From: Actinomycetes bacterium | GTDB taxonomy: Bacteria; Actinomycetota; Actinomycetes; Actinomycetales; Cellulomonadaceae | Direction of reading: 5' to 3' | Length of the DNA: 8,200 bases | Assembly: GCA_023390875.1 (NCBI GenBank) | Contig: JAEWCA010000044.1 | Span: 1-8,200, forward strand | In this document: piece after piece, positions 1 through 4,774 of the stretch | How positions within the stretch are numbered: position 1 is the first letter of the stretch | Layout of the letters: each line of letters begins with the position of its first letter | Position numbers and translations under genes: made by a program | The notes under the pieces: model-generated | Databases searched by the model: none | What the model saw: the letters and a program-made list of their open reading frames with translations, nothing else | Told to the model about the DNA's origin: nothing

Positions 1-328
1 GGGCGGGTGCGCGACGCGTCGGCGCAGCCGGTGCGGGGCGGACGGCGGAGGGCGGCTCGGTCACGTCGAACCCGCGCTTGCGCAGGATCGCGGTCGCGCC
101 GATGAGCCCGTCGCTGAACTCGTGGGCGGGGGCGAGGCGCCCGGTCGCGTAGCGGTGGGCGACGCCGAGGACGGCGGCCGGGTCGTACTCGCGGCCGTCG
201 AACGTCAGCGTGTAGCCGACCGACGGGTCGTAGCCGTAGACCCCGAGGAAGTCGTCGCGACCGCGGGAGTCGTACTCCGCGATCGCCTGGAGGATGTGCT
301 GACGAGTCACCGCAGAGAACGTGGCCAC
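1..328 (-). CDS. Partial protein with ScoMcrA-like N-terminal head domain (C-terminus beyond window)
   Basis: Reading the minus strand from a GTG at 328 gives about 109 open codons to the window edge, with an in-frame TAG just upstream (340-338), so this is a gene start and not a fragment. The protein has motifs ATFSAVTRQHILQAIAEYD (residues 2-20), GRDDFLGVYGYDP (23-35), DGREYDPAAVLGVAHRYATG (44-63) and LRKRGFDV (82-89). From memory this is the pattern of the N-terminal head domain of ScoMcrA, the Streptomyces coelicolor enzyme that cuts methylated and phosphorothioated DNA; the same head occurs on other actinobacterial proteins. A Pro/Ala-rich linker begins near residue 91, and the effector domain, if any, is off the window. 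A TAGGCT box six bases before the GTG, with no Shine-Dalgarno, suggests a leaderless transcript. Restriction function is inference only; the gene could be a different head-domain protein. Confidence 0.72.
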   Translation of the reverse strand, partial: MATFSAVTRQHILQAIAEYDSRGRDDFLGVYGYDPSVGYTLTFDGREYDPAAVLGVAHRYATGRLAPAHEFSDGLIGATAILRKRGFDVTEPPSAVRPAPAAPTRRAPA

Positions 329-334
329 CGCACG

Positions 335-340
335 AGCCTA
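335..340 (-). promoter_or_regulatory. Leaderless -10 box (TAGGCT) of the ScoMcrA-head gene
   Basis: TAGGCT on the minus strand lies six bases (CGTGCG) before the GTG at 328. A TANNNT hexamer at this distance puts the transcription start at or next to the start codon, as in actinobacterial leaderless genes. No clear -35 box is visible. Confidence 0.5.
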
Positions 341-430
341 CGCCGCGCCTCTGGTCGACCGGCCCGGTCCGTCGACGTCGCCGGCGCCAAGCCGTCAGGA
401 ATCGAGAAGCAGCCGCCGGAGCCCGCTCCG

Positions 431-436
431 TAGCGT
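431..436 (+). promoter_or_regulatory. Leaderless -10 box (TAGCGT) of the VOC gene
   Basis: TAGCGT is followed by seven bases (CGTCGGC) and then ATG at 444. No Shine-Dalgarno sequence lies in the preceding bases, so transcription probably starts at the ATG. This box also supports 444 as the start rather than upstream in-frame codons. Confidence 0.55.
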
Positions 437-443
437 CGTCGGC

Positions 444-1076
444 ATGGCAACCATCGACTCCCTGATCCTGGACGTGGCCGACCCGTCGGCCGCCGAGCAC
501 TTCTACTCGTCCGCCTTCGGCCTGGGCGCGCGGCTGCGCGTGCGGGCCTCGGACGCACCGACGACCGGCTTCCGTGGCTTCACGCTGTCGCTGACCGTCT
601 CCCAGCCCGCCGACGTCCGCGGCCTCGTCGACGCCGCCGTCGCCGCGGGCGCGACCGTGCTCAAGCCGGTCGAGAAGTCGTTCTGGGGTGTCGGCGGCGT
701 CGTCGCCGCGCCCGACGGCACGATCTGGAAGGTCGCGACGTCGGCGAAGAAGGACACCGGCCCGGCCACGCTCGCGGTCGACGACCTCGTGCTGCTGCTC
801 GGCGTCGACGACGTGGCCGTGACGAAGAAGTTCTACGTCGAGCGCGGCCTCGCCGTCGCGAAGAGCTTCGGCCGCAAGTACGTCGAGTTCGACACCCCAG
901 GCAGTGCCGTGAAGCTCGCGCTGTACGGGCGTCGGCACCTCGCGAAGGACGCCGGTGTTGCACCCGAGGGCACCGGGTCGCACCGGATCGCGATCGTCGG
1001 CGACGGCGGCACGTTCGCGGACCCGGACGGGTTCGTGTGGGAGACCTCGGACGCCGTCCACCCGGCCGCGCGCTGA
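444..1076 (+). CDS. VOC-superfamily (glyoxalase/bleomycin-resistance fold) protein
   Basis: A 210-residue cytosolic protein with two tandem VOC modules, about residues 1-100 and 108-205. Each starts with a beta strand of the family type (IDSLILDVADPSAAEHFY, 4-21; VDDLVLLLGVDDVAVTKKFY, 112-131) and ends with a PDG motif (PDGTIWKV, 90-97; DPDGFVWE, 193-200). The usual metal-binding His of the first strand is absent from both modules (S6 and D114 at the likely positions), and the C-terminal Glu of module 1 is K97, while module 2 keeps E200 and has H180. Metal-dependent lyase or dioxygenase activity is therefore uncertain and a ligand-binding role is possible. The substrate is unknown. The open frame extends upstream of 444, but the -10 box seven bases before this ATG and the start of homology at residue 1 favour it. 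The gene is monocistronic and converges on the sigma gene. Confidence 0.85.
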   Translation: MATIDSLILDVADPSAAEHFYSSAFGLGARLRVRASDAPTTGFRGFTLSLTVSQPADVRGLVDAAVAAGATVLKPVEKSFWGVGGVVAAPDGTIWKVATSAKKDTGPATLAVDDLVLLLGVDDVAVTKKFYVERGLAVAKSFGRKYVEFDTPGSAVKLALYGRRHLAKDAGVAPEGTGSHRIAIVGDGGTFADPDGFVWETSDAVHPAAR

Positions 1077-1083
1077 CGCGCGG

Positions 1084-1116
1084 GCGGGCGGCGACCGTGA
1101 GGTGGTCGCCGCCCGC
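1084..1116. terminator. Bidirectional hairpin between convergent genes
   Basis: A perfect 13-bp inverted repeat (arms GCGGGCGGCGACC at 1084-1096 and its complement at 1104-1116) with a 7-base loop lies between the VOC stop (1076) and the sigma-factor stop (1128). There is no T-tract on either side, as is common for actinobacterial hairpin terminators. Its symmetry would serve both convergent transcripts. Confidence 0.7.
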
Positions 1117-1127
1117 TGTGCACGCCG

Positions 1128-2006
1128 TCACCGGCTGAGGACCGTCTCCTCGTCCAGGCGGCCCATCTTGTGCGGGTTGCGGATCGCGTAGATGCGCGAG
1201 ATGCGGCCGTCCTCGATGACCAGGCTCATCGCAGTGTTGAGCTCGCCGGCCAGGTCGACGCGGGCCGCCGGTCCGCCGTTGAGCCACATCGGGGTCGTCG
1301 AGAAGTCCGTGAACGTCTCGGCGAGCACGCTGAGGAACGTCGCGACCCGCTCGGCGCCGGTGATGGGCCGCAGCGCGGCCTTGACGATGCCGCCGCCGTC
1401 GGCGACCACGACCACGTCGGGCGCGAGCACCTGCAGGAGCCCGTCGAGGTCGCCGACGCGGACGGCCGCGAGGAACTTCTCGACGACCTGCGTCTGCTCG
1501 GCGCGGCTGACCTGGTGCCGCGGACGGCGGGCGTCGACGTGCTCGCGGGACCGGTGCGCGATCTGCCGGACGGCCGCGGGCGTGCGACCGACGGCCGCGG
1601 CGATCTCGTCGTACGGGGAATCGAACACCTCGCGCAGCACGAACACGGCGCGCTCGGTGGGGCCGAGGGTCTCGAGGACGGTGAGCATGGCGAACGAGAC
1701 GCTCTCCGCGAGCTCGGCGTCCTCCGCGACGTCGGGGCTGACGAGCAGCGGCTCGGGCAGCCACTCGCCGACGTAGTCCTCCCGCCGGCGCGCGAGCGTG
1801 CGCAGGCGGTTGAGGGCCTGGCGGGTCGTGATCCGCACGAGGTACGCGCGCGGGTCGCGGACCTCGGCGCGGGCGTCGTCGGCGAGGTCCGCCCACCGCA
1901 GCCACGTCTCCTGGACCACGTCCTCGGCGTCGGCGGCGGAGCCGAGCATCTCGTACGCGACCGTGAACAGCAGACTGCGGTGGGTGACGAACGGGTCGTC
2001 GGTCAT
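1128..2006 (-). CDS. sigJ: ECF41-family RNA polymerase sigma factor with fused SnoaL-like domain (SigJ-like)
   Basis: A 292-residue sigma-70-type regulator. Region sigma2 spans about 8-75 with the core-binding segment AEDVVQETWLRW (27-38); sigma4 spans about 105-158 with the helix-turn-helix YDEIAAAVGRTPAAVRQIAHRSR (132-154). Between them is WLPEP (82-86), a hallmark of group ECF41. Residues about 170-290 form a SnoaL/NTF2-like extension carrying DGGG (203-206) and RNPHKM (276-281), matching the DGGGK and NPDKL motifs that in ECF41 proteins modulate activity in place of a separate anti-sigma factor. The neighbour encodes a carboxymuconolactone decarboxylase-like protein, the usual ECF41 partner and target. 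The ATG at 2006 is 10 bases after that gene's TAG and has no Shine-Dalgarno; a TAGCGT box seven bases upstream suggests an additional leaderless transcript. The family assignment is firm; the inducing signal is unknown, as for most of the group. Confidence 0.93.
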   Translation of the reverse strand: MTDDPFVTHRSLLFTVAYEMLGSAADAEDVVQETWLRWADLADDARAEVRDPRAYLVRITTRQALNRLRTLARRREDYVGEWLPEPLLVSPDVAEDAELAESVSFAMLTVLETLGPTERAVFVLREVFDSPYDEIAAAVGRTPAAVRQIAHRSREHVDARRPRHQVSRAEQTQVVEKFLAAVRVGDLDGLLQVLAPDVVVVADGGGIVKAALRPITGAERVATFLSVLAETFTDFSTTPMWLNGGPAARVDLAGELNTAMSLVIEDGRISRIYAIRNPHKMGRLDEETVLSR

Positions 2007-2013
2007 GGCGGCG

Positions 2014-2019
2014 ACGCTA
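2014..2019 (-). promoter_or_regulatory. Possible leaderless -10 box (TAGCGT) of the sigma gene
   Basis: TAGCGT lies seven bases (CGTCGCC-type spacer) before ATG 2006 and matches the VOC-gene box exactly. Its TAG is also the stop codon of the upstream decarboxylase-like gene, so the match is weaker evidence than at the other genes. Confidence 0.4.
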
Positions 2020-2616
2020 CGCGGGGGAGACGGCGGACGCGGCAGCGGGCCGGGCTGCGAGGGGCGGCAGGTCGCACGACGCTGCGAAGCCCTCCGACTC
2101 GACGCCGAGCGCGGAGTTGCTCCGCGCGTACAGGTTCGCGAGCGCGACCCACGTCGTGAGCTCGACGAGCCCGGGCGCACCGAGCTGCTCGAGCAGCCGG
2201 GCGGACAGCGCGTCGGTCACGGTCGGCGGGGTCTGCGACATCGCCTCCGCGTACTCGAGCACGTCGCGCTCCAGCGGCGAGAACACGTCGGACTCCCGCC
2301 ACCGCGGCACCTCACGGGCCTTGGTGAGGTCGAGCCCCTCGTTGGCGGCCGCGAAGTACCCGAAGTCGAGGCACCACGAGCAGCCGATCAGCGACGCGAC
2401 CGCCATGTGCGCGTACGACTTGAGGTCGTCGTCGACGGCGTCCCACTTCCGCGACCGCCGCCCCAGCGACAGCTGGAACTTGAGGATCGCCGGGTTGTTC
2501 CACGCGACCCCGAGCGACTCCGGGACCTTGCCGAACATGCGCTTGCTGAACCACTTCACGGCGGCCCCGTACATGCCGGTGATCTCGACCACGGGGACCC
2601 GGGTGGTGCTGGTCAT
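2017..2616 (-). CDS. Carboxymuconolactone decarboxylase / AhpD-like family protein, ECF41 partner
   Basis: A 199-residue, mostly helical cytosolic protein of the CMD/AhpD superfamily. The signature is YAHMAVASLIGCSWCLDFG (68-86), with a CxxC pair at C79 and C82; in AhpD-like members such cysteines carry peroxidase or disulfide-reductase activity. The His usually three residues after the second Cys is G86 or missing here, so true AhpD activity is not assured. The start at 2616 is set by a strong AGGAGG four bases upstream, the best Shine-Dalgarno in the window. The stop is 10 bases before the sigma-factor start, suggesting co-transcription. An ECF41-type promoter precedes it. CMD-like proteins are the commonest genomic partner of ECF41 sigma factors, and a redox role is often suggested, but substrate and physiology are not known from sequence. 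Confidence 0.9.
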   Translation of the reverse strand: MTSTTRVPVVEITGMYGAAVKWFSKRMFGKVPESLGVAWNNPAILKFQLSLGRRSRKWDAVDDDLKSYAHMAVASLIGCSWCLDFGYFAAANEGLDLTKAREVPRWRESDVFSPLERDVLEYAEAMSQTPPTVTDALSARLLEQLGAPGLVELTTWVALANLYARSNSALGVESEGFAASCDLPPLAARPAAASAVSPA

Positions 2617-2620
2617 CGTT

Positions 2621-2626
2621 CCTCCT
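2621..2626 (-). promoter_or_regulatory. Strong Shine-Dalgarno (AGGAGG) of the CMD gene
   Basis: A complete AGGAGG stands four bases before ATG 2616. It decides the start over the upstream open frame, which would otherwise extend to 2673, through the promoter. It contrasts with the leaderless look of the neighbouring genes. Confidence 0.8.
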
Positions 2627-2645
2627 CGGTAGGTGTCGGCATGAA

Positions 2646-2672
2646 GACACCGGCCGAGGCGGATGTGTGACA
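2646..2672 (-). promoter_or_regulatory. ECF41-type promoter (TGTCACA-N16-TGTC) of the CMD gene
   Basis: On the minus strand TGTCACA (2672-2666) is followed, 16 bases on, by TGTC (2649-2646). The published ECF41 promoter has TGTCACA at -35 and CGTC at -10 with similar spacing, so only one base differs. Transcription would start near 2640, leaving a leader of about 24 bases with the AGGAGG in place. The -35 element begins one base after the LtrA stop codon (2674). I saw no second TGTCACA in the window. Confidence 0.78.
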
Positions 2673-2673
2673 C

Positions 2674-3816
2674 CTACTGAGGGCGAGTGCGGTCGACGGC
2701 GATCGTCGCGACCACCACGAGCCCCAGCGCGGCGAGCACGACGACCGACGGCACGAGCGACGCCACCGCCCCGACCAGCAGCGCCGCCGCGGCACCGCCG
2801 GCCCGGAACCACCACGCGCCGAGCCCGAGGTAGCGCCGGTAGTCGGCGTCCCCGACGAGGAACAGGGCGACGCCCGCGGCGATGAGCCAGCCGGTCGCGA
2901 CCGTCGGTGGGTGCAGGGCGTCCTCGACCGCGAGGTGCAGGCCCGCGCCGAGCAGCACCAGGCCGAACAGCATGAGCAGGTGGTCGACGTAGAACGCGCG
3001 CAGCGCCGCGGCCGTGCGGCGGCGGGGTTCGACGGCGCCGAACGCGAGCGTGGCCCTCTCGTCGTCCCCGGAGAAGTAGCACCACCACAGCGCGGCGATG
3101 ACGCCGACCACCAGCACCGCGCCCAGCACGGCCCCGGCGCCGAGGTCGTGCACGCCGACGCCTGCGCCGACGGACACCACGGACTCGCCCAGCGCGATCA
3201 CGATGAGCAGGCCGTGCCGCTCGACGAAGTGCTCCGCGACCAGGTCGAACGGGGAGCGCATCGAGATGCCCGCGGCGACCGCGATGAGCACCAGGGGTGC
3301 GAGCAGGAGCACCGTGTGCGCCGGCCCCTCGACGAGCCCGGCCACGCCGATCAGCGCGCCGATGCCGACGTTGATCGGCATGACCCGCAGCATCACGCGT
3401 GCGCTCGTCACCCCGCCGAGCGCGATGAACAGGCCGCCGTGCACGAGCGCGATCACCGCGTACGCGACGCCGAACAGCACGCTCGACCCCTCGAGCGCGT
3501 CGGGGATCGCGAGCGACAGCACCAGGAACGCGGCCATCGCGGCGATGAACAGCAGCCGGACCGTGCGGGTGTCGGGCGTGGCCTGGTTGGTCAGCCACGC
3601 GAACGCGTCGTACATCCACCAGACGACGACGAGCAGCAGGCCCGCGCGCGCGACCGACTCCCAGCCGGGGTCGTGCGACACCACGGTGGCGAGCTGGGCG
3701 ATCGTGACCACGAAGACGAGGTCGAACAGCAGCTCGACGGTCGTGACGCGCGTGGCCCGGCGGCCCGCCGCCGCGACGGCCGACGTGCTCCCTGCGGCGT
3801 CCCCCCTGATGCGCAT
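2674..3816 (-). CDS. Low temperature requirement A (LtrA) family membrane protein
   Basis: A 380-residue polytopic membrane protein of the LtrA family, at the family's usual length. Two conserved stretches identify it: VELLFDLVFV (27-36), preceded by a short basic cytoplasmic tail (RRATR, 19-23), and ERHGLLIVIALGES (199-212). By eye there are ten to twelve hydrophobic segments, roughly at 28-47, 58-76, 87-104, 112-133, 146-162, 167-183, 202-220, 227-247, 275-293, 308-322, 341-356 and 358-374. Family members were named from a Listeria mutant impaired in cold growth; the molecular function is undefined and transport is only a guess. The ATG at 3816 has no Shine-Dalgarno, but TACGAT sits six bases upstream. 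The open frame extends to 3975, but the extra residues are Arg-rich and overlap the divergent HNH gene. It reads toward the CMD gene 57 bases downstream, which has its own promoter. Confidence 0.88.
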   Translation of the reverse strand: MRIRGDAAGSTSAVAAAGRRATRVTTVELLFDLVFVVTIAQLATVVSHDPGWESVARAGLLLVVVWWMYDAFAWLTNQATPDTRTVRLLFIAAMAAFLVLSLAIPDALEGSSVLFGVAYAVIALVHGGLFIALGGVTSARVMLRVMPINVGIGALIGVAGLVEGPAHTVLLLAPLVLIAVAAGISMRSPFDLVAEHFVERHGLLIVIALGESVVSVGAGVGVHDLGAGAVLGAVLVVGVIAALWWCYFSGDDERATLAFGAVEPRRRTAAALRAFYVDHLLMLFGLVLLGAGLHLAVEDALHPPTVATGWLIAAGVALFLVGDADYRRYLGLGAWWFRAGGAAAALLVGAVASLVPSVVVLAALGLVVVATIAVDRTRPQ

Positions 3817-3822
3817 GGCGCG

Positions 3823-3828
3823 ATCGTA
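3823..3828 (-). promoter_or_regulatory. Leaderless -10 box (TACGAT) of the LtrA gene
   Basis: TACGAT on the minus strand is followed by six bases (CGCGCC) and ATG 3816. No Shine-Dalgarno is present. It is one side of a divergent promoter region shared with the HNH gene. Confidence 0.55.
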
Positions 3829-3918
3829 GGTGCGGTGAACCGGCAGGTCACGGGGTTCTGCCCTGGGCTGACGGCGGGCTCGTCCGCGCGCCCCCCGGGC
3901 CGGCGCCGACCGTGGCCG

Positions 3919-3924
3919 TACGCT
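3919..3924 (+). promoter_or_regulatory. Leaderless -10 box (TACGCT) of the HNH gene
   Basis: TACGCT is followed by seven bases (CGCCGGC) and ATG 3932, the same geometry as the VOC gene. No Shine-Dalgarno is visible. The box lies about 90 bases from the divergent LtrA box; nothing that looks like an operator is obvious between them. Confidence 0.55.
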
Positions 3925-3931
3925 CGCCGGC

Positions 3932-4336
3932 ATGCCGGCACAGACCCGCAAGGCGCGGTACGCGAAGCGCCGCAAGAAGCGGATGGACGCCGTCGAGCAC
4001 GACCTGCGGCCCGACCAGTGGGCCGCGCTCGTCGAGGCCTGGGGCGGCTGCGCGTACTGCGGGGCGACGGGTGTGCCGCTGCAGCGCGACTGCGTGCTGC
4101 CGATCTCGCGGGGCGGTCGCTACACGCTCGACAACATCGCCCCCGCGTGCCGGTCGTGCAACGCGAGCAAGTGCAACGACGAGGTCACCGGGTGGCTGCG
4201 GCGCAAGCGGCTCGACGAGCGGGCGTTCCTCGCGCGGCACGTCGAGGTCCAGCGGGACCTGCGGCTCCGGTTCGGCGGGGTGGCCGACGGTGCGGCGCCG
4301 ACGGCGGACACGCGCGAGGCGTCGGGACCGGCCTGA
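3932..4336 (+). CDS. Small HNH-type nuclease-fold protein with Cys in place of the catalytic His
   Basis: A 134-residue protein with a very basic N-terminus (RKARYAKRRKKR, 6-17) likely to contact nucleic acid, then an HNH/zinc-ribbon module at about 38-84. Two Cys pairs (C40/C43 and C73/C76) form the expected zinc site, and SRGGRYTLDN (59-68) and CRSCNASK (73-80) match the family. The usual DH dipeptide holding the general-base His is D53-C54, while N68 and N77 are kept. A further Cys, C81, gives six in the module. From memory, similar actinobacterial proteins share the Asp-Cys, so it may be a conserved subfamily feature; I cannot confirm this here. If the general base is lost the protein may bind without cutting. 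The low-complexity tail (117-134) is probably disordered. It appears monocistronic and divergent from LtrA; its role is unknown. Confidence 0.85.
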   Translation: MPAQTRKARYAKRRKKRMDAVEHDLRPDQWAALVEAWGGCAYCGATGVPLQRDCVLPISRGGRYTLDNIAPACRSCNASKCNDEVTGWLRRKRLDERAFLARHVEVQRDLRLRFGGVADGAAPTADTREASGPA

Positions 4337-4460
4337 GTCGGCGTCACCCGATCGTGTGGATCTGCCTCCGTCGTCCGTGCGGCGGGTGGTGCGGGGCGCG
4401 TCGTCGCAGGCCAGGCGCTTGACGTCTGTGGCGCCGACCGCCACCCTGTTGCGAGCAGCC

Positions 4461-4478
4461 CGTTGACACGAGTCAACG
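4461..4478. promoter_or_regulatory. 18-bp palindrome, putative LacI-family operator
   Basis: CGTTGACACGAGTCAACG has seven-base perfect arms around a central ACGA. TTG..CG..CAA with a central CpG is the general form of LacI-family operators, and such regulators commonly control glycoside hydrolases in actinobacteria. It overlaps a TTGACA. No regulator gene is in the window, so the assignment is inference. Confidence 0.45.
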
Positions 4479-4488
4479 GTCGGGACGC

Positions 4489-4500
4489 CTCAGCGCTGAG
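4489..4500. promoter_or_regulatory. 12-bp perfect palindrome with AGCGCT core
   Basis: CTCAGCGCTGAG is a perfect palindrome centred 25 bp from the centre of the 18-bp palindrome. Its AGCGCT core equals that of the CelR/CebR box (TGGGAGCGCTCCCA) of cellulolytic actinobacteria, but the flanks differ, so binding by that regulator is doubtful. Confidence 0.3.
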
Positions 4501-4574
4501 TCGGACCGACCCGCCCCCGGGAGCTGCCCGTTCGAGGGCGGCCGCCACGGCGCCTGTGCCTCACCGATCGCGAT

Positions 4575-4620
4575 GCCCGGACGCCCCTCGTCGGCTCCAC
4601 ACGACGACGAGCGTCCGGGC
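4575..4620. terminator. Strong 16-bp-stem hairpin upstream of GH81 (terminator or leader structure)
   Basis: GCCCGGACG (4575-4583) pairs with 4612-4620 and CTCGTCG (4587-4593) with 4605-4611, leaving a 3-base bulge and an 11-base loop. No T-tract follows. It is 240 bases past the HNH stop and about 155 before the glucanase start, so it could end the HNH transcript or sit in the glucanase leader. Confidence 0.45.
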
Positions 4621-4770
4621 GGGCGGTCGTCGTTCCCCGCCCGGACCAACGCCACGCCGCGCGTGACGGATCCGGGACACCGGTGCGCGCGGCTTCTCTC
4701 GCGGGCGCACCGTCGCCCCTGCGTGCCCGGAGACGTTCGACGACACCCGGTGCGCGACGCGTCAGAGAAC

Positions 4771-4774
4771 GGAG
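4771..4774 (+). promoter_or_regulatory. Ribosome binding site GGAG favouring ATG 4784
   Basis: GGAG directly abuts ATG 4775, too close to serve it, but stands nine bases before the in-frame ATG at 4784. The second ATG is therefore the better-placed start, removing three residues. Confidence 0.5.

Larger units (their letters stand above)
4337..4774. other. 438-bp non-coding region upstream of the GH81 gene
   Basis: Open frames here are short, Arg/Pro-rich and overlap on both strands, so I see no gene. The region holds an 18-bp palindrome (4461-4478), a 12-bp palindrome (4489-4500) and a large hairpin (4575-4620). A TTGACA at 4463-4468 could be a -35 box, but no good -10 lies 16-18 bases downstream. 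No tRNA or other RNA gene was recognised. From 4621 to 4770 I see nothing specific. Confidence 0.6.

Noticed and set aside
122..433. Plus-strand frame at the left edge
   Set aside because: Opposite strand to the ScoMcrA-head reading, which shows recognisable motifs; this frame does not.
1170..2159. Plus-strand frame opposite the sigma factor
   Set aside because: Antisense of a confidently identified ECF41 gene, with a composition of Arg, Gly and Val only and no domain.
2017..3816. LtrA, CMD and sigma factor as one functional operon
   Set aside because: The CMD gene has its own strong ECF41-type promoter and ribosome site immediately after LtrA, so LtrA is more likely a neighbour than a member of the ECF41 unit, although read-through is possible.
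2911..4422. Plus-strand 503-residue frame opposite LtrA and overlapping HNH
   Set aside because: Rich in His, Gln and Arg, antisense to LtrA transmembrane codons, and out of frame with the well-supported HNH gene.
4463..4491. Standard sigma-70 promoter using TTGACA at 4463
   Set aside because: The hexamers 16-18 bases downstream are GC-rich and unlike TANNNT, so the TTGACA is more simply part of the palindrome.
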